A stretch of 64,000 nt of DNA from Verrucomicrobiota bacterium (GTDB lineage: Bacteria > Verrucomicrobiota > Verrucomicrobiia > Limisphaerales > JACRJZ01). Below are positions 33,670-43,879 of this stretch, piece by piece; the stretch's first letter is position 1, and the number at the start of each line of letters is the position of its first letter. The translations under genes and the position numbers were made by a program. The DNA lies in assembly GCA_016219875.1 (NCBI GenBank), contig JACRJZ010000146.1, positions 159,122-223,121 on the forward strand. The letters are read 5' to 3'. The notes under the pieces were generated by a model. The model saw only the letters and a list, made by a program, of their open reading frames with translations, did no database searches and had not been told where the DNA came from.

Positions 33670-35109
33670 ATGAACGACCAAGCGCCTTCTCGCCTGCTGG
33701 CCCTGTTGGCAGCCTCGCTGTGGCTGGCTGATTTCACGGCTGGCGCCGCGCTTCCCAAGCCCAACGTTCTCCTCATCGTCTCGGACGACCAGGGTTACGC
33801 GGACACCGGCTTCAACGGCGGCCAAGACATCCCGACGCCAAACCTCGACCGACTGGCCAAGTCCGGCGTCCGCTGCACCAGCGGCTATGTCACGCACGCG
33901 TTTTGCAGTCCAACCCGTGCGGCGCTCATGACAGGCCGCTACCAGCAGCGGTTCGGCCACGAGAACAATCCGGTCTATGACCCGCTGGACCCGAAGGAGG
34001 GGCTGCCGCTGACGGAGAAGTTGCTGCCGGAATTTCTCCAGGAAGCGGGCTACGTCACGGGCTGGATTGGCAAGTGGCACCTGGGGGCGTCGCCCGCGCA
34101 CACACCGCAACGGCGCGGCTTCAAGGAAACCTTTGGCTTCATCGGGGGCGGCCACCAATACCTGAATTGGAAACCGAACCCGCGGCAATACACGCTGCCC
34201 CTCGAGCGCAACGGCCAGCCGGTCGAAGTCACCCATCATCTGACGACCGCGTTCGGGGACGAAGCCGCCGCTTTTGTGAAACGCCACACCCAGGAGCTGT
34301 GGTTTCTTTACCTCGCGTTCAACGCGCCGCATCAGCCGCATCAGCCGACACCCGAGCGCCTAGCCAAGTTCGCTCACCTCAACGATCCCAAGCGCGCCCA
34401 ATACGCCGCGCAGGTCAGCCTCATGGACGACGCCATCGGCGTGACGCTGGAGGCGGTGAAACAAACCGGCCAGGACACGCGCACGCTGGTGTTCTTCTTC
34501 TCCGACAACGGAGGCCCAGAGGTCAACGCCTCCGACAACACGCCGCTCCGCGGCCACAAAGGGCAGGTCTATGAGGGCGGAGTGCGGGTGCCGTTCGTCG
34601 TCAGTTGGCCGGGCCGGCTGCCCGCCGGAAAGGACTACGCCCACCCCGTCAGTTCGCTCGACGTCTTCGCCACGGCACTCGCGTGCGCGGGCCAGCCGGT
34701 GCCGACGGATCGCAAGTATGACGGTGTCAACCTCGTGCCCTGCCTCGCCGGCGAAACCAAAGTAGCCCCTCACGAGCGTCTCTGCTGGCGTGTTGGCGGC
34801 AACCAGCTTTGGGCGATACGGGCAGGAGATTGGAAACTCGTTCGTCAGAAAGACAAACCGGACGAGCTTTACGATCTGGCGAGCGACATCGGTGAGACTC
34901 AAGACTTGGCCGGAGCCAAGCCCGACGTGGCACGGCGCTTGGCTGCGGCGTTGGAAGCCTGGGACAAGGAACTCATCGCGGCGGTTTTTCCAGGATCAAG
35001 CGTGAAGAACGAAGACTGGGGGCCGGGCGGCGCCAACCAGCGCGAACGTCCCAACCTGAAACCGAAACAAGGCAAAGCCACCGCGCCGAAGGAATCCCTG
35101 AATCCATGA
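33670..35109 (+). CDS. Secreted sulfatase 1 (arylsulfatase type)
   Basis: This type I formylglycine sulfatase hydrolyses a sulfate ester, probably on a polysaccharide. The signal peptide is LLALLAASLWLADFTAGAA. Metal-site NVLLIVSDDQG, FGly motif CSPTRAALMTGR (Cys79), GWIGKWHLG and FFFSDNGGPE follow in order. The C-terminal ~30 residues are Lys/Pro-rich and probably disordered. It is the first of a tandem of three sulfatases. ATG 33670 is used; ATG 33649 is possible. Confidence 0.92.
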   Translation: MNDQAPSRLLALLAASLWLADFTAGAALPKPNVLLIVSDDQGYADTGFNGGQDIPTPNLDRLAKSGVRCTSGYVTHAFCSPTRAALMTGRYQQRFGHENNPVYDPLDPKEGLPLTEKLLPEFLQEAGYVTGWIGKWHLGASPAHTPQRRGFKETFGFIGGGHQYLNWKPNPRQYTLPLERNGQPVEVTHHLTTAFGDEAAAFVKRHTQELWFLYLAFNAPHQPHQPTPERLAKFAHLNDPKRAQYAAQVSLMDDAIGVTLEAVKQTGQDTRTLVFFFSDNGGPEVNASDNTPLRGHKGQVYEGGVRVPFVVSWPGRLPAGKDYAHPVSSLDVFATALACAGQPVPTDRKYDGVNLVPCLAGETKVAPHERLCWRVGGNQLWAIRAGDWKLVRQKDKPDELYDLASDIGETQDLAGAKPDVARRLAAALEAWDKELIAAVFPGSSVKNEDWGPGGANQRERPNLKPKQGKATAPKESLNP

Positions 35110-35179
35110 CGAGACAGGATTGCGTCGCCAGAATCCGAGCCGCCTGAGAAACTGAAACCTATGAGCCTCTTTCAGAACT

Positions 35180-35244
35180 GTAGCAGCCGACGTGAGGAGG
35201 CTCTGTTTGCATTGAAGTTTGAGCCTCCTCACGTCGGCTGCTAC
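35180..35244. repeat. Family A palindromic repeat, between sulfatases 1 and 2
   Basis: Arms GTAGCAGCCGACGTGAGGAG and CTCCTCACGTCGGCTGCTAC surround a ~20-base loop. The outer sequences CTTTCAGAACT and AGGTTCTGCAA extend the pairing. It ends ~20 bases before the ATG of sulfatase 2, so it forms part of that gene's leader. Confidence 0.92.
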
Positions 35245-35264
35245 AGGTTCTGCAATTGCCTCCT

Positions 35265-36803
35265 ATGAAGACAAGAATTCGCATTCTGTTTGCCCTGGCT
35301 GGGCTGCTGGTTGTTCCCGTGATGCTCACGAGGGCCGCGTCCAACCGCGATCTCTTGCCCGACACCTCGAAGATGAACTTGCTGTTCATCATCATTGAAG
35401 ACTGCACCGCGGGCGTCTGGGGCAGTTACGGCAACCCCATCTGCAAGACGCCGAACATGGACCGCTTCGCGCGCACGGCGGTGCAGTTCGACGCGGCCTA
35501 TGTCCAAGCCGTCTGCTGCAATCCGTCGCGCACGTCGTTCCTCACCGGGTTGCGTCCGCTCACCACGCGCGTCTGGGGCAACGCGCACGTGATGAGCGAG
35601 CAGTTGCCGGCGGGCACGCTCACGTTGCCCGAGTGGCTCAAGAAGAAGGGCCTCCACACCGCCGTGATCGGGAAGTTTTTCCACACGACCGAATACGCCC
35701 ACCAGCAACTCATGGCGTTTGACCGCATCGAGCACTACTCGCCGCCGCCGGGCTGGAAGGGACCGGCACCCAGGCTCAAGTTCCAGCCGGTGAAGCGCGC
35801 CGAGAAGGATCCCGCGCCCAAGGACAAGACCAGCCGCGAGTACCGCTTGTGGCGCGCTCGGCAGTCAGACCGCTACGGCGATTCGGGCCGGGAACCCGAA
35901 GAGGAAGGCGACTACCGCATGTCGCAGACCGCCGTGGCGCTGCTCGAAGATTTTGCCAAGACGAAACAGCAGTTTTTCCTCTCGGTCCATCAATCGCGCC
36001 CGCACACCCCGCTCATCGCGCCGAAGAAATACATCGACCTGTACGACCCGGCGAAAATCCCTGACCCACTCGCGCCACCGTCGAGCTTGAAGGACTGCCC
36101 TTATCCCAAGCGCATGACCAATGGCAACCCGGACATTTTCATGAAGGGCCAGCCCACGCCCCAGCAAGCCCGCGAAGCTATCGCCGCCTACTACGCTTGT
36201 GTGAGCTTTGTGGACGACAACGTGGGCCGCATCTTGACCGCGCTCGACCAGCAAGGACTCGCTGACCACACCATCGTCTTCGTCATGGGCGATCACGGGT
36301 TCCACCTCGGCGACCACGGCTTCTGGTCCAAGTATTCGATGCTGGAAGCCACGCGCCGCGCGCCGTTGTGGGTGCGCGTGCCCGGCGCTCCGGCCAACGG
36401 GAAGGTCTGCCGCGAGTTCGTCGAGTTCGTGGACTTCGTGCCCACAGTGGGCGAGTTGCTCGGCCTCGACGTGGCGTCGAATCTCGAAGGCACCAGCTTC
36501 GCGCCGCTGCTGCTGAATCCAACCCGGCCGTGGAAGAGCGCCGTGTTCATGGTCCAAAGCCCCAACGAACAGGTCGTCCGCAACAAACGCTACAGCTACA
36601 TGGAACTGAAGAGCGGCCCGGTGCCGGCGGCGCTTTACGATCTGGAGAAAGATCCGTGGGAAACCGTGAACCTGGCGGACGATCCCGCCTACGCCGAAGT
36701 GCGGAAGGAAATGGCCACCCTGCTCACCACCGGTTGGAAAGCGGCATTGCCGCCGGCCACCAAAGGAGGTACCCGGCAGCAACGTCCCGCGAATTCCCAG
36801 TGA
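35265..36803 (+). CDS. Secreted sulfatase 2 (iduronate-2-sulfatase-like)
   Basis: This 512-residue exported sulfatase has the signal ILFALAGLLVVPVMLTRAAS. Metal-binding LLFIIIEDCTAG departs from the usual Asp-Asp pair (Glu-Asp). The FGly site is CNPSRTSFLTG (Cys85). GKFFHTTEYAHQ and VFVMGDHGFHLGDHG are the iduronate-2-sulfatase-type signatures. Immediate neighbours are sulfatases 1 and 3 in the same direction. ATG 35265 is chosen over an in-frame TTG at 35256. Confidence 0.92.
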   Translation: MKTRIRILFALAGLLVVPVMLTRAASNRDLLPDTSKMNLLFIIIEDCTAGVWGSYGNPICKTPNMDRFARTAVQFDAAYVQAVCCNPSRTSFLTGLRPLTTRVWGNAHVMSEQLPAGTLTLPEWLKKKGLHTAVIGKFFHTTEYAHQQLMAFDRIEHYSPPPGWKGPAPRLKFQPVKRAEKDPAPKDKTSREYRLWRARQSDRYGDSGREPEEEGDYRMSQTAVALLEDFAKTKQQFFLSVHQSRPHTPLIAPKKYIDLYDPAKIPDPLAPPSSLKDCPYPKRMTNGNPDIFMKGQPTPQQAREAIAAYYACVSFVDDNVGRILTALDQQGLADHTIVFVMGDHGFHLGDHGFWSKYSMLEATRRAPLWVRVPGAPANGKVCREFVEFVDFVPTVGELLGLDVASNLEGTSFAPLLLNPTRPWKSAVFMVQSPNEQVVRNKRYSYMELKSGPVPAALYDLEKDPWETVNLADDPAYAEVRKEMATLLTTGWKAALPPATKGGTRQQRPANSQ

Positions 36804-36816
36804 ACCACCTGAAACA

Positions 36817-38403
36817 ATGCATTCCATGAAATCCATCCTCCGACTGTTCCTTCCGTGTCTCCTGTGTCTGCCGTCGTTCACCGGCGCTGCGTCCAAGCCC
36901 AACATCGTCTTCATCATGGGCGATGACATCGGCTGGGGCGACTTCCAGTGCTACAACCCGCAGGGCAAAATTCCGTCGCCCAACATTGACCGGCTGGCGC
37001 GCGAAGGCATGCGCTTCACGGACGCGCACACGCCGGCCGCGTTGTGCGCCCCCACGCGCTACGCGGTCGCCACCGGCAACTACACTTGGCGTGGGCGCGC
37101 CCCCGGCGGCACCTGGGGCTGGAACGCGACGCCGCAGTTCCTCCCCGGTCAAAAGACCGTGGGGCACCTCCTGCAAGCTGCCGGCTATCGCACGGCGCTG
37201 TTCGGCAAACTGCATTTCGGCGGCGAGTTCGAGCAGCGCGCGGGCGGGCGTCCGGATTTTTCCAGGCCCATGAAGACCGGGCCGATTCAGTGGGGGTTCA
37301 GCTACTCCTACGTTCTGCTCGGCGGACACCAGGGGCCGCCCTACATGTTCATTGAGAACAACCGTGTCGCTGGCGATGCAGAGAAAGTCACGCCGCTTCA
37401 AGCCGGGCCGCTCAACGGCGGCATCGTGCCTGTGCCGGGGCCGGGCCTGCCGGACTGGGACAGCCGCAAGGTGGGCGAAACGTTGGTGGAGAAGGCGCTG
37501 GGGTTTGTGGATCAGGACAAGAACCAGCCGTTTTACATCCACCTCTCCACCGACGGCGCGCACGGTCCTTACACGCCGCCCGACACGCTGCGGGGCACGC
37601 CGGTCAAAGGCGCGTCCAAGATGACGCCCAAGACTGACATGGTGTTTGAGGTGGACGTGGTGGTGGGGAAGATCGTCGAGGCGCTGGAAAAGCGGGGGCT
37701 GATCGAGAACACCCTCATCGTCGTCACCAGCGACAACGGCGGCATCCCTACGCCGCGCGACCGCGCTTTCGGCCACGACGCCGTGGGCGGATTGCACGGC
37801 TCGAAGTCCTTCATCTGGGAAGGCGGCCATCGCGTGCCGTTCGTGGCGCAGTGGAAAGGCCGCGTCCCCGCCGGCACAGTCCGCAACCAACTCATCGGCA
37901 CGCATGACATCGTGCCCACGTTCGTCGAGTTGGCGGGCGGCAAGTCCGACCCGGACCAGATGCTCGACAGCGTCAGCCTCGCGCCCGTGCTCCTCGGCCG
38001 GCGCGGCGACGATCAACCGGTCCGGCAGATGCTTCTCGTCCAAAGCAGTCCCGGCCGCGATGCGTTCACCGAGCGCAACCCGGAAATCGCCAAGCCCGAA
38101 CAAGGCCAAAAGCTGACCCAGCAAGCTCGTGAGTCTGCACAGAACAAAGCCTGGAACGAGATCGCGAAGAAGGGCGCCAAGTCGGGCAGCCACGGTATGG
38201 CCCACGCCTTGCGCGAAGGCCCGTGGAAACTCGTCCTCGACATCGAGCACGACAAACCCGCGGCCCTCTACAACCTCGCCGACGACCTCTCCGAGCAAAA
38301 GAACCTCATTGCCGACGCCGCTCAAGCTGAGCGCGTGAAGCGGATGGAGCAGCTCTACCGCGAAATCCGCGCGTCCAAACGGAGTGCCAATCGGCAGCAG
38401 TGA
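36817..38403 (+). CDS. Secreted sulfatase 3 (arylsulfatase A/GALNS type)
   Basis: This 528-residue exported enzyme has the signal LRLFLPCLLCLPSFTGAA. IVFIMGDDIGWGDF carries the metal Asp pair, CAPTRYAVATGNY the FGly site (Cys77), LFGKLHFGGEFE the catalytic Lys, and VVTSDNGGIPTP the second metal cluster. The subfamily resembles arylsulfatases acting on galactose/N-acetylgalactosamine sulfates, but this is not decisive. It starts 13 bases after sulfatase 2, indicating cotranscription. ATG 36826 is an alternative start. Confidence 0.92.
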   Translation: MHSMKSILRLFLPCLLCLPSFTGAASKPNIVFIMGDDIGWGDFQCYNPQGKIPSPNIDRLAREGMRFTDAHTPAALCAPTRYAVATGNYTWRGRAPGGTWGWNATPQFLPGQKTVGHLLQAAGYRTALFGKLHFGGEFEQRAGGRPDFSRPMKTGPIQWGFSYSYVLLGGHQGPPYMFIENNRVAGDAEKVTPLQAGPLNGGIVPVPGPGLPDWDSRKVGETLVEKALGFVDQDKNQPFYIHLSTDGAHGPYTPPDTLRGTPVKGASKMTPKTDMVFEVDVVVGKIVEALEKRGLIENTLIVVTSDNGGIPTPRDRAFGHDAVGGLHGSKSFIWEGGHRVPFVAQWKGRVPAGTVRNQLIGTHDIVPTFVELAGGKSDPDQMLDSVSLAPVLLGRRGDDQPVRQMLLVQSSPGRDAFTERNPEIAKPEQGQKLTQQARESAQNKAWNEIAKKGAKSGSHGMAHALREGPWKLVLDIEHDKPAALYNLADDLSEQKNLIADAAQAERVKRMEQLYREIRASKRSANRQQ

Positions 38404-38562
38404 CTAATCCACGCGAGCACCCGCGCTTTGGTCCCGCTCTCAGACTCGGTTTGCCCGGCTCAGGGTCGTGGGAGCATTCCCATCACCCCATCGTGCCGGT
38501 TTCACAAGAAATTTGTTCGTGTTGGTGCTGGGTCTCAACTAAAGTCCGTCGAATATTGAACC

Positions 38563-41274
38563 GTGCTACCGTTGCCGACAGAACTGCGCCCCGTGCGTGA
38601 GGGCTTGTTGCGTGTTGGTTTTTCCGAGGACCGACTGCGGTCGGACGTGCTTTTCCCAGACGGCACGCGCCGAAGCGGGCTGTTGGCGTTTTCGGACCGT
38701 CCCTTGGATTCGCGGACAGCAGCGGTGGCCGCTCTCGTAGGACCGCAGTTCACGGAGGCGGACGTTTCCTCTGCACGGCCTCTCGGCGCGCCGCTCGTCT
38801 TCGCATGTTTGCCAGACCGCTACCACGTTTGGAAACAGGGCGCCGACCGTCCACACTTTTTCTGTCCGCTGACGCCGTCCGAGGTGCCCGGCTTCTTCCG
38901 CAAACACGCCGCCGCGTTGGCGCCGGATGCCATCTACCGTGCGAAGACCTGGGCACGTCTGGAGCACACTTACCAACTCGACTTCGTGGATGCCGGACTC
39001 CTGCCGGTCGTCGAGGAAGAGGCTGGAGAGAAGTTGCGCGACGTTATTGAGCGGGTGGTGAGTTCGACCCGAAAACGGCTTGGCTGGACCGAGGTTACAG
39101 AGAATGACGGGAAATGGCTCCTGCAGGCGACGTTCTGGTTGCTCGCGGCGAAGATTCTTCAAGACAAGGAAGTGCCGGGTTTCGTCCGGTTGACGCTCAC
39201 CGATTTGGACAGCGTCTATGATCGGCTGTCGAAGCACTACAACAGCGAGAATCCCAAACCTGTTTCGGTGGACGGACGCGAGCGACGCGCTGCCTTGGAA
39301 GCAGCCGCCCGCGAAATCCAGAGTCTGGGCCACTGCGGCCTCGTCAGCACGGAAGCCCTGGCCCACCTCTACGAAAGCGCGCTGATTGACCGTGCCACCC
39401 GGCAGCGTTTGGGCACGCACAGCACTCCGCCGTGGCTGGTGGACTACATCGTGGGCCGTTTGCGTCCGTGGATTGGCGAGATGCCGCCAAAGGATCGCCA
39501 CGTTTTCGAGCCGGCGTGTGGTCATGCGGCGTTCCTCATCTCAGCGATGCGTTTGCTGGGCGAACTGCTGCCGGCCGACTGGCGCGAACCACGTCAATCC
39601 TACTTGCGGCGTCGTTTGCACGGAATGGAGCGGGACGCCTTCGCACTCGAAATTGCCCGCTTGTCGCTGACGCTCGCCGACGTACCGAATCCGAACGGCT
39701 GGGCCTTGACAGAAGCCAACATGTTTCCGGGCGACCGGCTGCAACGCTCTGTGCGTGAAGCGTCCATCGTGCTGGGCAACCCGCCTTTCGAACCATTTGA
39801 GGCGGGCACTCGCAAGCAGGACTGGCTGCACAACAAGGCCGCTGAAACTTTCAGGCGGGTGGTGGAGAATCTCCGGCCCGGTGGGGTGTTCGGTTTCGTA
39901 CTGCCCCAAACCCTGCTCCACAGCCAGCAGGCGAGCGCGCTGCGTGAGGCGCTCCTGCACGACTACGAGATTTCCGAAATCAGTCTCTTCGCTGACAAGG
40001 TGTTCCGCTACGGGGAACCAGAGAGCACGGTTATCATCGGTCGCCGGCTCGCGCAAAACGCGCCGCGCCATTTCGCTGTGCGTTACCAGCGCATCCGTGA
40101 AGGACAGGTTGCAGAGTTCAGCCGGACGTATCAGGCAAGCAGCGAAATGACGGTGAAGCAGGAACGGTTGGTTGTAGCGGAGGATGCCTCGTTGCTTGTG
40201 CCGGAGCTTGATGATCTGTGGCAGTCGCTTGCTGGGATGAAGCGTTTGGAAGAGTTCGCTCAGGTTGGGCAAGGGTTGTCACACAAATCAAATGAAACAG
40301 AGGTCGAATCACCCCGACCACGCGACAAATTTGTTCCTGGTTTCTCATTCTGGCTTGAGAGCCAGATGACTCATCTGTTGCCGCCAGTAACATGGTTGAA
40401 TCTTGACCCGGAGATGATAGCCAGACCGCGTCACGGAACCGCGACAGAGGCGCCTCAAGTTCTTCTCAATTACGCGCGAGTTAGCCGCGAGGCATGGCGA
40501 CTAAAGGGACTCATTGATGAGAAAGGCCATCCCGTTACGAGCCGGTTCATCGTTGTTCGGCCTGAGCTAGAAAATCTGTCACCGCTTTCCCTGTGGGGTT
40601 TCTGCAATTCGCCTTTTGCCAACGCGTACGCCTCTTGCCATTCCAGCAAACGTGATGTGCTCGCCGGTGATATTCGCCAAATGCGCGTGCCCGACCTTAC
40701 CAGTTGCGACCTCGCTCCGTTGGAGAAAGCCGTCTCCGAATACCTTGCCGCCGCACGGGCGACTCCTATTCCCAAGCCTCAGCCCAACAAGCGCACTGAT
40801 CGAAAAGACAAGTCCACAGCGCAAATGACCTTGTTTGGTGGTGAATCCGAAACCACCACCAGCAACGCCGAATCCGAGCGGCTGAAGTTCCTCCACTGGC
40901 GCGTCGATGCCGAGGTGCTCCGGCTCTACAACCTTCCGTCCAAGCTGGAGCGGCGGCTTCTCGACTTGTTCAGCGGAGTTCGCCGACGTGGTGTGCCATT
41001 CATCCAGATGGAGTATTTCCCGAAGGGCTACACCGACCTTGACCGACTCAGTGATCTGCTTGCCATCACGGCCGATTGGGAGAAAACAAACCGGCGGCGC
41101 GGCAAGCTCATGGATTTGGAAGATGAAGGTCGGCTCACGCCCGCCCAAGCGGAGGAATTGGCGAACCTGCAACGACTGGCGGATGCGCTGCTGGGTCTGA
41201 TGGAGCCGTGGAAAGCGGATGAGGTGGACCGCACGGTGGAGCAGGCGAAGCAGCGGGGGATATGGAAGGAGTAA
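38563..41274 (+). CDS. N6-adenine DNA methyltransferase (Eco57I/type IIG-like)
   Basis: This 903-residue protein has an N-terminal ~280-residue region of unknown fold, then a SAM-dependent methyltransferase domain: motif I VFEPACGHAAFL (around residue 315) and catalytic motif IV LGNPPFEPF (Asn406-Pro-Pro-Phe), then GGVFGFVLPQTLL. A target-recognition-like region and a helical C-terminus follow. No PD-(D/E)XK nuclease motif was confirmed. The start is GTG 38563. The next gene, an HNH nuclease, overlaps its end by 13 bases, so the pair reads as a restriction-modification or defence unit inserted between sulfatase genes. Confidence 0.85.
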   Translation: MLPLPTELRPVREGLLRVGFSEDRLRSDVLFPDGTRRSGLLAFSDRPLDSRTAAVAALVGPQFTEADVSSARPLGAPLVFACLPDRYHVWKQGADRPHFFCPLTPSEVPGFFRKHAAALAPDAIYRAKTWARLEHTYQLDFVDAGLLPVVEEEAGEKLRDVIERVVSSTRKRLGWTEVTENDGKWLLQATFWLLAAKILQDKEVPGFVRLTLTDLDSVYDRLSKHYNSENPKPVSVDGRERRAALEAAAREIQSLGHCGLVSTEALAHLYESALIDRATRQRLGTHSTPPWLVDYIVGRLRPWIGEMPPKDRHVFEPACGHAAFLISAMRLLGELLPADWREPRQSYLRRRLHGMERDAFALEIARLSLTLADVPNPNGWALTEANMFPGDRLQRSVREASIVLGNPPFEPFEAGTRKQDWLHNKAAETFRRVVENLRPGGVFGFVLPQTLLHSQQASALREALLHDYEISEISLFADKVFRYGEPESTVIIGRRLAQNAPRHFAVRYQRIREGQVAEFSRTYQASSEMTVKQERLVVAEDASLLVPELDDLWQSLAGMKRLEEFAQVGQGLSHKSNETEVESPRPRDKFVPGFSFWLESQMTHLLPPVTWLNLDPEMIARPRHGTATEAPQVLLNYARVSREAWRLKGLIDEKGHPVTSRFIVVRPELENLSPLSLWGFCNSPFANAYASCHSSKRDVLAGDIRQMRVPDLTSCDLAPLEKAVSEYLAAARATPIPKPQPNKRTDRKDKSTAQMTLFGGESETTTSNAESERLKFLHWRVDAEVLRLYNLPSKLERRLLDLFSGVRRRGVPFIQMEYFPKGYTDLDRLSDLLAITADWEKTNRRRGKLMDLEDEGRLTPAQAEELANLQRLADALLGLMEPWKADEVDRTVEQAKQRGIWKE

Positions 41275-41876
41275 CGACAACCGTCGATCCTTTTTCGTAT
41301 CCTGTCCAGCCGCATCGCCGCCGGCATGGTCCGGCGGGCTACCCGAAATACCAGCAATACCGTCCGTGGCTGGAGGATGAGTTCACTTTCCGCTGTGTCT
41401 ATTGCCTCAAGCGCATGGTGTGGGCACCAACGGATGTCTGGACCGTGGACCACATCATTCCGCAGGACGAAGCGAAGGACCTGGTCTGCGATTACGACAA
41501 TCTCGTGCTCGCCTGCCAATGCTGTAACCGGATCAAATCGAACAAGCGCGTGCCTGATCCTTGCCGCACGGCTTACGGTAAATGCCTGCGAGTTGGTGCC
41601 GACGGAGCAATCATCCCTTTGAACAAGCTCGGAGGTCGGCTCGTGCGCGACTTACGCTTGAACGAACCACGCTTCCAGCGCTGGCGGAGCCAACGGATGC
41701 GGGAACTTCGTGCTCTCGCTCTGTGCGATCCCAACGGCTACGAACAGGTCATGGGATTCCCAAAGGACCTTCCCGATTTGGCAGTGTTGAAAGTGAAGTC
41801 GAACAGCCGGCCGGAAGGGCTGGCGGAGAGTTGGTTCGCAAAACGACAACAAGATGAATTGCCGAAGATTTACTGA
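41262..41876 (+). CDS. HNH endonuclease
   Basis: This 204-residue protein has a zinc-stabilised HNH domain: FRCVYCLKRM, VWTVDHIIPQ (catalytic His), DNLVLACQCCNRIKSNK (Asn and second Cys pair). The C-terminal ~100 residues are basic and unassigned. It overlaps the methyltransferase gene by 13 bases, which implies translational coupling and a joint role, most simply the nuclease partner of that methyltransferase. Confidence 0.85.
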   Translation: MEGVTTTVDPFSYPVQPHRRRHGPAGYPKYQQYRPWLEDEFTFRCVYCLKRMVWAPTDVWTVDHIIPQDEAKDLVCDYDNLVLACQCCNRIKSNKRVPDPCRTAYGKCLRVGADGAIIPLNKLGGRLVRDLRLNEPRFQRWRSQRMRELRALALCDPNGYEQVMGFPKDLPDLAVLKVKSNSRPEGLAESWFAKRQQDELPKIY

Positions 41877-41989
41877 CTGCTGCACCGTTGACGGCTCCCT
41901 TCCATGGCTCACGTTGTTTCCGTCGTCCAGTATCCGCGGTTCAACTTCGGCGTGTTCATCGGTTCCATTTCCTGCGAACATTCGCGGCC

Positions 41990-43879
41990 ATGAATTCGTT
42001 TCGCCGACGGGCCTTCTCCGTTGGATTCTTGGCGGCCATTCCGATGCCGTCGCCCCCCGCCTTTAAACCCAGCGTTCTCTGCATCCTCTCCTTGAAACGT
42101 AATCTCACCATCTTTGCCCTCCTTTGCGCTCTTTGCACCCACGCCGTCGCCGCCGCGAAACCCAACGTCGTCATCTTTCTCGCCGATGATTCCGGCTGGG
42201 GAGACTACAGCTTCAACGGCAACACCAACCTCAAGACGCCCAACCTCGATTCGCTGGCCCGTTCAGGCGTGGTGCTGGATCGGTTCTACGTGTGCTCGGT
42301 GTGCGCGCCGACACGGGCGGAGTTCCTCACGGGACGCTACCATCCGCGGGGCGGCGTGCGCGGTGTCTCGACGGGGCTGGAGCGGTTGAACACGGACGAG
42401 AGAACCATCGCCGACGCGTTCAAGGCGGCGGGTTACGCGACCGGCGCGTTTGGCAAATGGCACAACGGCAGCCAGTGGCCTTACCACCCGAACGCGCGCG
42501 GCTTCGACGAGTACTACGGCTTCACCTCCGGGCACTGGGGCGAGTACTTCGATCCGCCGCTGGAGCACAACGGCCGTCCCGTGCGCGGCCAGGGCTTCAT
42601 CGCGGATGATCTGACCACGCACGCCATCGAGTTCATGGAACGCCATCGCGAGCAACCGTTCTTCTGCTACATTCCGTTCAACACGCCGCATTCACCCTGG
42701 GCCGTGCCGGACAAGTTCTGGCAGCGCTTCAAGGACAAGCCCATTGGGTTGCGCGCCAGCCCAGGCAGCAGGGAGCAACTCGATCAGACGCGCTGTGCCC
42801 TGGCGATGATGGAGAACCTGGACTGGAACGTGGGCCGCGTGCTGCAGCGGCTCGACGAACTCAAGCTCGCCGACAACACCGTCGTCGTTTACTTCTCGGA
42901 CAACGGCCCGAACTCGTGGCGCTGGAGCGGCGGCATGAAAGGCATCAAAGGTTCGACCGATGAAGGCGGCGTGCGCTCGACGTTCTTTCTCCGCTGGCCG
43001 GCGAAAATCAAACCGGGAACTACGGTGCGCGAGATTGCCGGCGCGATTGACCTGCTGCCTACGCTCACGGCGCTGGCCGGTGTCCCGCGCGTCGGCAACA
43101 AGCCGCTAGACGGGCGCGATCTCTCGCCGCTGCTCTTCGGCAAGACAGGCGAGTGGCCGGAGCGCATGATCTTCTCGCACCAGAACGGCAACGTCAGCGC
43201 CCGCTCGCAGCAATACCGGTTCGACAACCGAGGGGCGCTTTTCGACATGATTGCTGACCCTGGCCAGACCCGGAACATCGCCAAGGACCAGCCTGACTTG
43301 GCCGCGAAATTCGCTGCCGCCGTAACCGCGTGGCGCGCCGACGTGCTTCCAGGATCGAAGGACGATCGCCCGTATCCGGTCGGCTACGCCGAGTTTCCGC
43401 GCACGCCGCTGCCCGCGCGCGACGGCCTCCCGCACGGCGGCGTAAAACGCAGTGGCGGTGCGCCGAACTGTTCCTACTTCGTCAACTGGACGAGCCTCGA
43501 CGACCGGATGACTTGGGACATCGCGGTGAACACGAGCGGCGACTACGACGTGGAGGTTCTTTACACGTGCCCCTTGGCCGATGCCGGCGCGACCATCGAG
43601 TTGGAGTTCAACGGCCGCAAGCTTGCGGGCAAAGTTGCGCCCGGTTGGGACCCGCCCCTTTACACCAATCAAGACACGGTCCCGCGCCCGCCGGGCGAAT
43701 CGCAGATGAAGGAATTCCGCTCACTGAACTTCGGCGTGATGCGGCTCGAAAAAGGCCGCGGCTTGATGACCTTGCGCGCGCTCGACATCCCCGGCCGCAA
43801 TGTCATGGACGTTCGCCAGGTGAACCTCACGCTCAGAGGCAAACGCGCTGCTCCCTCCAAATCCAATGAGCAACTATGA
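41990..43879 (+). CDS. Secreted sulfatase 4 with C-terminal beta-domain
   Basis: This arylsulfatase-like enzyme has FGly site CAPTRAEFLTGR (Cys105 from ATG 41990), metal site VVIFLADDSGWGDY, lysine motif GAFGKWHNGS and VVYFSDNGPNSW. After the sulfatase fold (to ~residue 470) there is a ~130-residue beta-rich domain (NTSGDYDVEVLYTCPLADAG, IELEFNGRKL) of carbohydrate-binding type. The start is ambiguous: ATG 41990 gives a long basic leader, while a TTG at 42092 would begin directly at the signal peptide KRNLTIFALLCALCTHAVA. Confidence 0.9.
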   Translation: MNSFRRRAFSVGFLAAIPMPSPPAFKPSVLCILSLKRNLTIFALLCALCTHAVAAAKPNVVIFLADDSGWGDYSFNGNTNLKTPNLDSLARSGVVLDRFYVCSVCAPTRAEFLTGRYHPRGGVRGVSTGLERLNTDERTIADAFKAAGYATGAFGKWHNGSQWPYHPNARGFDEYYGFTSGHWGEYFDPPLEHNGRPVRGQGFIADDLTTHAIEFMERHREQPFFCYIPFNTPHSPWAVPDKFWQRFKDKPIGLRASPGSREQLDQTRCALAMMENLDWNVGRVLQRLDELKLADNTVVVYFSDNGPNSWRWSGGMKGIKGSTDEGGVRSTFFLRWPAKIKPGTTVREIAGAIDLLPTLTALAGVPRVGNKPLDGRDLSPLLFGKTGEWPERMIFSHQNGNVSARSQQYRFDNRGALFDMIADPGQTRNIAKDQPDLAAKFAAAVTAWRADVLPGSKDDRPYPVGYAEFPRTPLPARDGLPHGGVKRSGGAPNCSYFVNWTSLDDRMTWDIAVNTSGDYDVEVLYTCPLADAGATIELEFNGRKLAGKVAPGWDPPLYTNQDTVPRPPGESQMKEFRSLNFGVMRLEKGRGLMTLRALDIPGRNVMDVRQVNLTLRGKRAAPSKSNEQL

